A stretch of 64,000 bases of DNA from JBKBUF01 sp046290815. Lineage in GTDB: Bacteria > Bacteroidota > Bacteroidia > Cytophagales > Cytophagaceae. How positions within the stretch are numbered: the stretch's first letter is position 1; the number at the start of each line of letters is the position of its first letter. The position numbers were made by a program, and so were the translations under genes. The notes below the pieces were generated by a model. That model was given only the letters and a program-made list of their open reading frames with translations. It did not search any database and had not been told where the DNA came from. Positions 8,428 through 16,757 of this stretch are shown here, piece after piece. The stretch lies in assembly GCA_046290815.1 (NCBI GenBank), contig JBKBUF010000013.1, positions 58,068 through 122,067 of the forward strand. Direction: 5' to 3'.

Positions 8428-10233
8428 ATGACATTTCGACTTCTATTAGTTCTCTTCCTTTTAAATGCATCTTTTAATAGCTTAGGTAATTCACTGCCGT
8501 TAATTACCCTAAACAAAATTGATTCTATTTATCATTTAGGGGCTAAGGTTTTAATTTATGAGGACAAAGAGGGAAAACTACAGTTGCCGGATGTTTTAAA
8601 CTTATCTAACTTCACAAAAAGCCATCAGGAAATTCCTGCCTGGAGCGCAACCAACTCAGCCGTCTGGGTAAAGTTTAATCTGATAAATGAAAGCAGCTTC
8701 GATGATTGGTATTTCGAAACTACATATCCGATCCATGAAATAGATATTTACATAATCGAAAATGAAAACACCACACATGTAAAATCAGGTTTTGAACATT
8801 TCTACTCCCAAAACTTCATTCAAAACAACTATTTTATTATTCCATTCAAAATAAATAAAAACGGCAAAGCTGAATGTTATATAAGATTCAGAAACCTGCA
8901 GGGACTCCGGCTTCCAATAAAAATTGCATCATTACAAAAATTATATGAAAAAAACCATACAAAAAATTTATTAAGCAGCATATATTACGGAATTGTCATT
9001 TCACTGATCATCATAAACCTCTTTGTATTTATATCAATAAGGGACCTGACTTATATTTATTATATATTTTACATCAGCTTTTGGGGATTAACAATTGCCT
9101 ATCTTCAAGGCTATGCATTTCGCTGGATAGGCAGCAGTTTATACATTTGGAGCCCTGCATTGAGCATTTTATTCGCTTTATTATTCTCAATGTCATTTCT
9201 AAAACTTAAAAACTATTCCAAAAAATTATACAGATTCAGATGGGTAGTGGTGATAATACTTATTTTTTCAGTAATCCTTAACCTTTCAGGAAAATATGCT
9301 GCAGCACATAAATGCTCACTATTTAATCCCTTTCTCATTTATGCAATTATTATAGGAGTTTCGGTATACAAGAAAGGATTTCAGCCGGCCAAATTATATG
9401 TACTCGGATTTTTATGTGTTAATGGTTCTGTAATTTTTGTTGCACTTACCGGATTCAAAATAATTGAGGCAGACATTCCGGTAGAGCATGTTCTTCAAAT
9501 AGGATCAGCTTTCGAATCAATTATTTTATCATTTGCGATGTCAGAAAAATTTAAACTTTTCAAACAGGAAAAAGAAGAAATATTAAAGGAAAAATTAAAA
9601 CTCTCTGAAAATTATTCACGACAATTAATACAATCCCAGGAATTGGAGAAGAAAAGAATTGCCGCAGAATTACATGACAGTCTTGGTCAAAAATTAATAA
9701 TAATTAAAAACAAAATCCTGCTATCAAAGACAAAAGCTGAAAAGGAAAAACTAGAAATAGAAAAACTTAATGTACTTGCCACAGACATCTCCGGCAGCAT
9801 ACATAACGTAAGGAGAATTTCTTACCAATTACACCCTTATCAATTGAATTTATTGGGCCTTACCAAATCACTGGAACTCCTGACGGAAGAATCTGAAGAA
9901 AAATACAAAGTATGTATCGATGTTGTCGTTGATAATATCGATTCAGTTTTCAACGAGGAAAATCAGGTTATCTTTTACAGGATAGTTCAGGACAGCATAA
10001 ACAATCTTGTAAGGTTCTCGCAGCCTGAAAAAATAAATTTAAAGGTATCGAAGCTAAAAAATACCATTGTCATTAAAATAGAAGCATATGGAGTAACAAA
10101 CCATCACAGCGGCTATAACATTGACATCCACCAAAAAACCATTTCAGAAAGTGTTAAAATTCTGGGTGGTATTATTACTAATGAAAATGAATTCAATCAA
10201 AAATCGGCTATTAAGATAATTATTCCAGTGTAA
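8428..10233 (+). CDS. 7TM-DISM sensor histidine kinase with degenerate ATP-binding motif
   Basis: 601 aa. Signal peptide (about 1-22), extracellular 7TMR-DISMED2-like domain (about 40-170), seven membrane helices (about 183-375), a short coiled coil, then HisKA_3 with the H-box LEKKRIAAELHDSLGQ (phospho-accepting His416). The N-box is recognisable (YRIVQDSINN, about 517-526). The next G1 box, normally DNGxGF, reads IEAYGVTNHHSGYNI at about 551-565 and lacks the ATP-binding Asp. The GLxNI G2 motif is also poor. ATP binding may therefore be weak or lost, leaving a phosphatase or scaffold role. It is a paralogue of the left-edge kinase. NarL/LuxR-type partners are usual for this kinase class, but none is present here. 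Confidence 0.85.
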   Translation: MTFRLLLVLFLLNASFNSLGNSLPLITLNKIDSIYHLGAKVLIYEDKEGKLQLPDVLNLSNFTKSHQEIPAWSATNSAVWVKFNLINESSFDDWYFETTYPIHEIDIYIIENENTTHVKSGFEHFYSQNFIQNNYFIIPFKINKNGKAECYIRFRNLQGLRLPIKIASLQKLYEKNHTKNLLSSIYYGIVISLIIINLFVFISIRDLTYIYYIFYISFWGLTIAYLQGYAFRWIGSSLYIWSPALSILFALLFSMSFLKLKNYSKKLYRFRWVVVIILIFSVILNLSGKYAAAHKCSLFNPFLIYAIIIGVSVYKKGFQPAKLYVLGFLCVNGSVIFVALTGFKIIEADIPVEHVLQIGSAFESIILSFAMSEKFKLFKQEKEEILKEKLKLSENYSRQLIQSQELEKKRIAAELHDSLGQKLIIIKNKILLSKTKAEKEKLEIEKLNVLATDISGSIHNVRRISYQLHPYQLNLLGLTKSLELLTEESEEKYKVCIDVVVDNIDSVFNEENQVIFYRIVQDSINNLVRFSQPEKINLKVSKLKNTIVIKIEAYGVTNHHSGYNIDIHQKTISESVKILGGIITNENEFNQKSAIKIIIPV

Positions 10234-10247
10234 CCACTTGCCCTCAT

Positions 10248-10351
10248 TAAAAACAAGAGGTTCCTCTTTGGGAGAAACCTGCTTGTGATACACACTAAAG
10301 AACTACGTTATGAAAACTTTTTTATACCCCTCACAACATAAAATGCAGTAA
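10248..10351 (-). ncRNA. Putative small RNA (~100 nt) of the CAGGA regulon
   Basis: A complete non-coding transcription unit lies between convergent genes. A perfect promoter (site B, 10357-10401) points leftwards and has a predicted start near 10351. A strong intrinsic terminator lies at 10258-10280, with the T-tract at 10249-10257. The only ATG near the 5' end gives a two-codon ORF, so no peptide is expected. The RNA is also the 3' UTR of the first RCC1 gene, whose stop is at 10405, so it could be made from its own promoter and as a processed mRNA tail. It contains UUUUCAUAA, complementary to UUAUGAAAA at the start codons of both RCC1 genes, though that match is short and common. Promoter and terminator are seen; the RNA itself is inferred. 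Confidence 0.5.
10258..10280 (-). terminator. Intrinsic terminator of the putative sRNA and RCC1 mRNA
   Basis: The minus strand reads AGGTTTCTC-CCAAA-GAGGAACCT, a 9-bp stem with one G-U pair and a 5-nt loop. It is followed by CTTGTTTTTAATG. The plus-strand side has no T-tract, so the terminator acts on leftward transcription. Confidence 0.7.
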
Positions 10352-10356
10352 GTAAA

Positions 10357-10401
10357 CAAAGGTAAAAATAGTCTTTCATATACTAATCCTGCACTGTCCT
10401 G
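10357..10401 (-). promoter_or_regulatory. CAGGA-regulon promoter, site B (putative sRNA)
   Basis: The minus strand reads CAGGACAGTGCAGGA (10387-10401), then exactly 22 nt, then TACCTTTG (10357-10364), a perfect TAnnTTTG. It lies 4 nt past the stop codon of the RCC1 gene and points away from any protein gene on that strand. This is the best-formed site of the five. Confidence 0.65.
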
Positions 10402-10404
10402 CTT

Positions 10405-13362
10405 CTATTGCTTTTCTGCTTTAATCACTTTTACAAAATCTTCCGAAATTATTCTAATCAGATATATTCCTTTAGGCAAATTTTCTCCGAAAACAAATTC
10501 ATTAATACCAGCCAAATCTCTTTTTAGTATTTCAACACCTGTAACATCCACTACACTGATTATTGCATTATCAGAATTTGAATGAATTATAAGATGGAAT
10601 TGAGATAATGAAGGATTAGGATACAAATTTACTATTATATGATCTGTAGAAATAATTACCACATCAGTATAGGAGCTGCTTCCGTTAAAATCAATCTGTT
10701 TTATCCTGTAAAAATTACTATTTAATCCAGGATGAAGATCTGTAAAGGAGTAATGATTTACTGAGTTACTATTACCCGTACCTGTAACAAATCCTAAGTC
10801 GTCGAAATGAATTCCATCTTCAGATCTTTGGATAACAAATCCGGAATTGTTGAATTCCTGTGCAGTTGACCAGCTCAACAAGTTTACACCATTTATATGT
10901 TTTCCTGTAAACTCAAGAAAACTAACCGGTGCAGGGCAATTCTCGGTAGCAACAATTTCAAGCCTTCCACAAGGGTAAGGCTGCCCTCTGGTTATTTTCC
11001 AGTTGTACGCCGTACCAAAATTAGTACTAGGATTCCCAAATTGTCTTGTTGAAATAATGGAAAGCAGGTTCTGTCCGGAATTGTCAACTTGAGGAAATGT
11101 TACCGAGCAATTATGATTTCTCACAAGACCACTTGTTGTAGATTCTATCCTTAGCCAGTAGGTACCTGCTGTAGCATTCCAGTTTACAGGTATTGTTATT
11201 GGTGTAACTGTACCTACCGGCCCCCTTACATAACCTGAAAGAGCTCCTGTAAAAACTGCAGCTCCCACTGCTCCGGCATTATCTGCGTAAATTACCACCC
11301 TAAACTGATCTAAAGTACCAAAATTACTATTTGTATAATGAAGAGCCATTACACTTTCCAAAGTAAACGCGCTTGCTACTGTAAACCTGTGATGGTAGTT
11401 GGAGGGAGTTGCATTAGAAGTTGCGCATGAAGACGGAAGACTGGTACGAGCATATCCTTCGACACCATAATAATCCTGTACGTACAGCGAATATGTATTA
11501 TTGACGGAATTATATACCGCTTGGGAAACATCTACACTAATAGTGGTCGTATAAGCTGCATTTAATTCTGATCCTCCGGAGGGTACATTATACCAGTTAT
11601 ACCAACCTGTATAACCCGGATTATTGGTAACCTGAAATTGTGCAGTAGGAGGACAAAAGCTGCCTGACCCTGTAAATGGCATAGTAAATTGATATAAATT
11701 AATACTGTCTTTGGCATCCTGCACACATGGAATCTGATCGGAGTTGTAATGTACCGTCACCTTGTACCAGCCGGGTTGAGTAGCAGTGTAAGTTCTGTTT
11801 GCCGCTGTACTCACTTGTACTGTTGTCCAGGTTGTACCATCGTTAGATCTTTCCCATGTAATATCATATCTGCTCTGAATGGATGCTGATACTATAAAAC
11901 CACAATCCAATACTTGAGAAACAGGAGAACAGACGCCCATACTTCTTGGAGAAATCATCGCTTCAGGAGAAGGATCAGGTAAACTGCAGGCAGGAGTCAT
12001 AGATACTGCATTGATTTGACAGGTAGTACTACCAATGCCTAAGGTCCCGTTTGCATTGTTCCCCCAGGTGAAAATTTGATTATCAATAGTTATATAGAAT
12101 CCATATGTATCACCTCCTGAAATTCTGCTGACATTATTATCTACTGAACCTCCCGATCTTTTAATAAATACAGGAGTGGACCTGTTTGTGTTTGTTCCAT
12201 CACCTAAGCTTCCTCCTGCTGCACTGGTTCCACATGCTCCGTTATTTCCCCATGCCATTGGCTTCCCATCTGTCGTTATTGCCATGCCAAATCCGTTACC
12301 AGCAGCAATAGATTTTGCTTTTAAATATGGTTCACCCATCCCAGCACCTGCTGTAGTGCCCCATTCCCCGGCTGCAACTCTTTTAGGATCAGAATGGCTT
12401 CCAGCAAATCCGGTTCCACATAAATTGTTCCATCCATTATTACCCCAAGCCCATATAAAACCATCTGCATCCAAAGCAAAACACATAGCATCACCTGCCG
12501 CTATAGTTACAATATTACTTAATACTGTTCCATCTAACTTTATCACTGGTCTCGCCCATGGATCATTTGCCGTTTCAGCTCCTCCATTTGCATTACCTGC
12601 AGCATTACGCCCCAGTTGCCTAACACTTCCTCCTCCAAATGAATAAACAGTACCTATCCCGTCTCCATCCGGATCTACCAAGGCATATGCCGTTTGATCT
12701 CCGGCATCTATCTGAATTATATTTTCAAGATATGCACCTCCCGGTACTCTAATATATCTTGGGGTCGGAGAGGTAGTATTTGTCCCGTCACCTAATTGCC
12801 CTGAGCTGTTATCACCCCATGCAACTCCTAAGCCATTTTTTAGCACTGCATAGCCAGAAGCATTGCCTCCAACAACATATTTTGCATCTACAAGGAAATT
12901 TGACAAAGAAGAATGTATTGCTCCTCCACCGGGAGTTTCTCCTCTTAAAACTCTCGCAGGCGTGGTAACAGCAGCTGCGACACTTCCGGTTCCTGTTATG
13001 CCCATAGCAGAATTATTAAAACCCCAGCCCCAAACTCCTCCATAACAATCCATTGAAACAAAACTTTGCCCTGATCCTGCATCAACTCCATACATAGTTA
13101 CTGCTTTATTTAGGACTGTAGAAAAATATGGATCATTAGTAGGAAACAATACTTTCATTGGGGAAGTAACAGGTGAATAGCCAGCTCCGTTTCCAAGAGA
13201 GCCCATTAATCCTGCAGCATTATTGCCCCAGGTATAAACATCCCCATTGGAACAAATCATTGCAGAGACATTGTTTCCGCCGGATATCCGTGCGTCCTGT
13301 CCATACAAATTACTGCAGAACAGAAGTATTAAATTTAATATTACAAGTAGATTTCTTTTCAT
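10405..13362 (-). CDS. Secreted RCC1-repeat protein with type A T9SS sorting domain
   Basis: 985 aa. The signal peptide ends LFCSNLYGQ (about 21). About seven RCC1-type blades fill residues 25-460, each with a core like VYTWGNNAAGLMGSLGNG, GVAWGDNSSGQLGDG or IFTWGNNANGTLGIG. This predicts a seven-bladed propeller. A PKD/Ig-like domain and a conserved module follow (GYTGWYNWYNVPSGGSELN ... TRQFGNPSTNFGTAYNWKITRG, about 585-830). Next come the WSTAQEFNNSGFVIQRS linker and a type A sorting signal (LYPNPSLSQFHLII ... IIRIISEDFVKVIKAEKQ). Residues 1-830 are closely paralogous to the protein at 16758-21998. RCC1 propellers bind proteins or ligands, and no enzymatic motif is seen. Promoter site C and its place beside GH9 suggest a role in cellulose handling. 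Confidence 0.85.
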   Translation of the reverse strand: MKRNLLVILNLILLFCSNLYGQDARISGGNNVSAMICSNGDVYTWGNNAAGLMGSLGNGAGYSPVTSPMKVLFPTNDPYFSTVLNKAVTMYGVDAGSGQSFVSMDCYGGVWGWGFNNSAMGITGTGSVAAAVTTPARVLRGETPGGGAIHSSLSNFLVDAKYVVGGNASGYAVLKNGLGVAWGDNSSGQLGDGTNTTSPTPRYIRVPGGAYLENIIQIDAGDQTAYALVDPDGDGIGTVYSFGGGSVRQLGRNAAGNANGGAETANDPWARPVIKLDGTVLSNIVTIAAGDAMCFALDADGFIWAWGNNGWNNLCGTGFAGSHSDPKRVAAGEWGTTAGAGMGEPYLKAKSIAAGNGFGMAITTDGKPMAWGNNGACGTSAAGGSLGDGTNTNRSTPVFIKRSGGSVDNNVSRISGGDTYGFYITIDNQIFTWGNNANGTLGIGSTTCQINAVSMTPACSLPDPSPEAMISPRSMGVCSPVSQVLDCGFIVSASIQSRYDITWERSNDGTTWTTVQVSTAANRTYTATQPGWYKVTVHYNSDQIPCVQDAKDSINLYQFTMPFTGSGSFCPPTAQFQVTNNPGYTGWYNWYNVPSGGSELNAAYTTTISVDVSQAVYNSVNNTYSLYVQDYYGVEGYARTSLPSSCATSNATPSNYHHRFTVASAFTLESVMALHYTNSNFGTLDQFRVVIYADNAGAVGAAVFTGALSGYVRGPVGTVTPITIPVNWNATAGTYWLRIESTTSGLVRNHNCSVTFPQVDNSGQNLLSIISTRQFGNPSTNFGTAYNWKITRGQPYPCGRLEIVATENCPAPVSFLEFTGKHINGVNLLSWSTAQEFNNSGFVIQRSEDGIHFDDLGFVTGTGNSNSVNHYSFTDLHPGLNSNFYRIKQIDFNGSSSYTDVVIISTDHIIVNLYPNPSLSQFHLIIHSNSDNAIISVVDVTGVEILKRDLAGINEFVFGENLPKGIYLIRIISEDFVKVIKAEKQ

Positions 13363-13657
13363 AAGCGCTAATTTTTATGACGCATTTACCGATTTAATTT
13401 TTATTTAAAGCACCGGCTTAAATGGTACTTAAATGAGAATGATTATTACTAATGTATATTATCGTAAAAATTAGCTCGTCCTGTACTGTGCTGGTTATTT
13501 TATTGGTTGCAAAAATATTTGCAGAGAAAAAAATTTATTATCAAGGGATTACAATGAGACTATAAATTATTCAAGAACTTATATAAATATTAAAAATACT
13601 TACACCGCTTGTTTATCTATAGATAATGAAGCATCTCCATTTGGATAATCAGAGAGA
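13363..13657. other. Intergenic region with RCC1 promoter; no gene seen
   Basis: The left half holds promoter site C. The right half is AT-rich with the palindrome TTATCTATAGATAA at 13613-13626, shortly after the cellulase stop codon. It has no T-tract. No intrinsic terminator is evident for the GH9 gene, so readthrough into the RCC1 gene is possible. Confidence 0.5.
13449..13493 (-). promoter_or_regulatory. CAGGA-regulon promoter, site C (first RCC1 gene)
   Basis: The minus strand reads CAGCACAGTACAGGA (13479-13493), then 22 nt, then TACATTAG (13449-13456). One half-site base and one -7 base differ from consensus, but the 22-nt spacing is preserved exactly. The predicted 5' leader is about 80 nt. 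Confidence 0.6.
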
Positions 13658-16600
13658 TTATTGTTTGATCAACTTAATGCTCTTTTCTGATTTTTTATCT
13701 GTAAAGATCTGAACAAAATAAATTCCCGGCTGAAAAAAGTCCCCGAAAGCAAAGCTCGTTGAGTTTACTTTTTCAATTATCAGATTTCCAAAACTGTCAT
13801 ATACTTTTACCGAGGCATCTTTGTCTGACGAAAAATAAAATTCATGATTTGACGGATTAGGAAATACTTTATAGCTATTAACAGTGTCATCTAAAACACC
13901 AGTAATATTACAACCAACTTTTGCAACAACCGGTGTTCTGCCACATCCTGAACCTGCACGAATTTTAATATCATATATTCCCGGAAAAGAATTTAGCTTA
14001 TCAGTTCTGCTATCTCCTGTAATATCCATCAAACCCGGAACATCAATTGCAGAATAATCCACTCCGGTCTGGAACCATGGAAGCTGATCTCCCGGAGTAT
14101 ACCTGAGCAATTCATAGGAACCTGCAGAAGGGATTTCAATAGGAGTAGAAAAATGGAATGTGTAAAACTGCTGAAATGGTGGTGTATATTGATTTCCCAC
14201 ACATGGAACTTCATCTGAAGTATAGGTTGCAATTACTGCACCTCCTTGCTTAAGCTGAAATGTAAGTTTAAGCTTGGTATTCGCCCCGCAATAATAAACA
14301 TAAGGAGTAGCAGTAATATCAGTAATAACAAATGGACGCGCCGCATTAAATAAAACACCTACAAGTCCTGCATTTTCTCCTCCTGCAAGGTAACCTGATG
14401 AAGATAAAGGGCCGGCTGTTGCAACTGCAGAACTTAAATCCTTTACGTAATACGTGGTGGTAGTTGAAACAAAGGGACTATAGCTATCTCCATTGCTTAA
14501 TACTGTTCCTCTTACTTCATTATCATACCATTCGAAGGGACCTTGACTTCCAGAGACTGCCAATTGAACCTGGCCCGGTTCACATATAGTGTCATGTGAA
14601 GCGTTTAAAAGTTCAGTAGTAATAATTATTTCATCAGAAACATCTGAACAACCAAAGGCACTTATAATTCCTGTATACACCCCCGGTAGTAATGCTGCGA
14701 GGACAACCGATTGCTCACCCTCCAACACACTTCCATTTCTTAACCATTTATAATTTACTCCTTGACCCGAATATTTTAAATCTAGTACAATAGTCGGGGG
14801 ATCACATAACACCTTATCGCCTCCCAAGTCCGGCTGAGGCAAAGTATTTGTAATATCAATTTTACCACGTGTGGACCATTTTCCTGCAGAATCTAAAATA
14901 CAAACATATGTTCCGGGACTATTTATACTTATCGTATTTGCTGTCGTTGATGGTGCTTGAATCTGAATACCGTCTTTAGTCCACTCAAAAGTCTTTTTAC
15001 CGTCGACAGGAATCTGAGTATCCAATGTTATGTTTGATACCCCACACAAAGTTTTCGAAGGACCAAGATTTGGAACAGGGTGCCCGAATTTAGATGTATC
15101 CACAGGAGATGTTCTTGATACAATATAAGCGAGAACTCCTACAAGACATGCATTATAATCAATACCTCCTTCACTTTGTTGATAATTCATTCTGTTGTCA
15201 TTAAAATCAGAAGGGTTTCTGGCTCCACCTATAAGAAAACCGAATTGCCTGTTTTTTTCAGGTATTTCTATAACTCCGAAAGGATTATCATCGCGCAAAT
15301 AAATATTCCTGTGATGAGGATATCGAGGATACAAATCACCAAATCCAACTATAAATGAAAGGTTGGCAGAATTATCTCCGAGTATATAATCAATATTTTT
15401 GTAAATGAATTCATCTACTGAATTATCAGTACCTTCTAACTTCTGCCATAATGCAACAATTAAAGAGGTATTTGCATTATACCTTAAGGTTCCCCATGTC
15501 TGATTTCCGCCATTAAACAACCCGGACGAATTTACATTTGCTTTATAACTTACTACAATATTATTTAATAAGGTTTTGGCATTAGGCTTTCCTAGTAAAG
15601 CAAGATTATATAAGGCAATATCTCCGTTATTAGCATAATCAAATCCATACCCTGAACCATATATATCTGAGCTTGTTGATGACCCTACAGAAAATGATAG
15701 AGCTTCAGTTTTATATAATTCATTTCCGGTTGCCCAAAATAATTCAGCGCACATAGTAGCATAATCATCTTTCCAGTTTGAATTAGGACCATAAAACCCT
15801 CCGTCGCCCGTGCCGGCGACTCCCGGATGTGCTTTAGCATAATCATAAGCATATTTTGCATGTTGAAGACATGTATTTGCATAATTTGAGTCAAAGCGTT
15901 TGTAAACTCTTGACATCAATGCTAATGTAGCTCCGCAGAAAGAAGCCATAGAGGCATCATTAGGATTTTTATATACTACTCTTGATTGTCCTCCTTGTGC
16001 CTGTGCCAGAGTCTGCATTTTAACTGCTGTAACCCAATTACTGTGATCAGGGTCTCCCTGTCCCACCTGGTAGTAAAATGTATTTGAATTTTTTGCACAT
16101 TTAATGAAGTAATCTGTAGCGTGCTTTATTTCATCCAGAACATCCGGAATAAAATTAGGATCATGACCATTTCCTTCCCAGGTCCAGTTTCCACTATTTT
16201 TGTATCCAAAATATTCGTAACTGTAGTAATCATCATAACCTGTAGGAAATTCAGCATACCCCTTTAAAACCATATATGCAGAATAAAATTGCGTATGTCC
16301 GAATTTCACATGGTCCCCGGCGTCATGCCATCCTCCGGAAAGATCACAACCATCTGTATCTTTATCTTCAATAAAACATTTACCTCTAAGTCCGGAATTT
16401 ACCCCTGAAGGAAGATGATTATACACTAGCCAATTGTTTTCTCCCGAACGCTGCCCGCCATACATTCTGGCTGTCATCCACAATGCCTTCTGATAATCGA
16501 CAACTGAAAAAGATTGAGAAATTGCACTTGATGAATAAACAAAAACAGGAAAAAATATTAATAACCATTTCACTATTGAAAATTTCAGACAATACTTCAT
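13658..16600 (-). CDS. Secreted GH9 endoglucanase (cellulase) with type A T9SS sorting domain
   Basis: 980 aa. The signal peptide ends SSSAISQ (about 29). The catalytic GH9 domain spans about 31-500. It has the signature SGGWHDAGDHVKF (catalytic DAGD, Asp93/Asp96), the conserved PHHRN at 428-432, and SEGGIDYNA at 476-484, where Glu477 is the general acid (families usually have NEVAIDYNA). The enzyme hydrolyses beta-1,4-glucan by inversion. Two Ig-like domains follow (about 515-665), then a C-terminal region with no recognisable carbohydrate-binding module, and the sorting signal FPNPSNHEFYFSSDKDASVKV ... KSIKLIKQ. No CBM or N-terminal Ig domain precedes the catalytic domain. Binding to the substrate may therefore depend on separate surface proteins such as its co-regulated neighbours. 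Promoter site D lies 57 nt upstream. Confidence 0.93.
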   Translation of the reverse strand: MKYCLKFSIVKWLLIFFPVFVYSSSAISQSFSVVDYQKALWMTARMYGGQRSGENNWLVYNHLPSGVNSGLRGKCFIEDKDTDGCDLSGGWHDAGDHVKFGHTQFYSAYMVLKGYAEFPTGYDDYYSYEYFGYKNSGNWTWEGNGHDPNFIPDVLDEIKHATDYFIKCAKNSNTFYYQVGQGDPDHSNWVTAVKMQTLAQAQGGQSRVVYKNPNDASMASFCGATLALMSRVYKRFDSNYANTCLQHAKYAYDYAKAHPGVAGTGDGGFYGPNSNWKDDYATMCAELFWATGNELYKTEALSFSVGSSTSSDIYGSGYGFDYANNGDIALYNLALLGKPNAKTLLNNIVVSYKANVNSSGLFNGGNQTWGTLRYNANTSLIVALWQKLEGTDNSVDEFIYKNIDYILGDNSANLSFIVGFGDLYPRYPHHRNIYLRDDNPFGVIEIPEKNRQFGFLIGGARNPSDFNDNRMNYQQSEGGIDYNACLVGVLAYIVSRTSPVDTSKFGHPVPNLGPSKTLCGVSNITLDTQIPVDGKKTFEWTKDGIQIQAPSTTANTISINSPGTYVCILDSAGKWSTRGKIDITNTLPQPDLGGDKVLCDPPTIVLDLKYSGQGVNYKWLRNGSVLEGEQSVVLAALLPGVYTGIISAFGCSDVSDEIIITTELLNASHDTICEPGQVQLAVSGSQGPFEWYDNEVRGTVLSNGDSYSPFVSTTTTYYVKDLSSAVATAGPLSSSGYLAGGENAGLVGVLFNAARPFVITDITATPYVYYCGANTKLKLTFQLKQGGAVIATYTSDEVPCVGNQYTPPFQQFYTFHFSTPIEIPSAGSYELLRYTPGDQLPWFQTGVDYSAIDVPGLMDITGDSRTDKLNSFPGIYDIKIRAGSGCGRTPVVAKVGCNITGVLDDTVNSYKVFPNPSNHEFYFSSDKDASVKVYDSFGNLIIEKVNSTSFAFGDFFQPGIYFVQIFTDKKSEKSIKLIKQ

Positions 16601-16626
16601 AAAAAAATAAAAAATGTATATACAAA

Positions 16627-16671
16627 TAAATTTATTGTTAAAAAATCAGAAATCTGTCCTGTAATATCCTG
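16627..16671 (-). promoter_or_regulatory. CAGGA-regulon promoter, site D (GH9 cellulase)
   Basis: The minus strand reads CAGGATATTACAGGA (16657-16671), then 22 nt, then TAAATTTA (16627-16634), one base from TAnnTTTG. An overlapping TTTATTTG four bases downstream is an alternative -7. The 5' leader is only about 20 nt. Confidence 0.6.
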
Positions 16672-16699
16672 AAATGACAGCGTATTTTTTATTAAAAGC

Positions 16700-16726
16700 A
16701 AAAGGAGAGAATACATCTCTCCTTTT
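16700..16726 (-). terminator. Intrinsic terminator after the second RCC1 gene
   Basis: AAAAGGAGAGA and TCTCTCCTTTT form a perfect 11-bp stem with a 5-nt loop, 32 nt past the stop codon. The stem ends in Ts on the minus strand. It insulates the cellulase promoter from the upstream gene. Confidence 0.7.
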
Positions 16727-16757
16727 AATTAAACTATCTATAAATCCAAAAATTTTA

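Noticed and set aside
10310..10351. 13-codon ORF MKTFLYPSQHKMQ on the plus strand in the sRNA region
   Set aside because: It is antisense to the predicted sRNA, has no promoter in its own direction, and is too short to judge.
12176..12646. Long plus-strand ORF inside the first RCC1 gene (156 aa)
   Set aside because: It is a shadow frame of the RCC1 repeats, rich in Pro and Ala from the repeated Gly codons on the other strand. A twin of it lies in the second RCC1 gene at 20824-21195.
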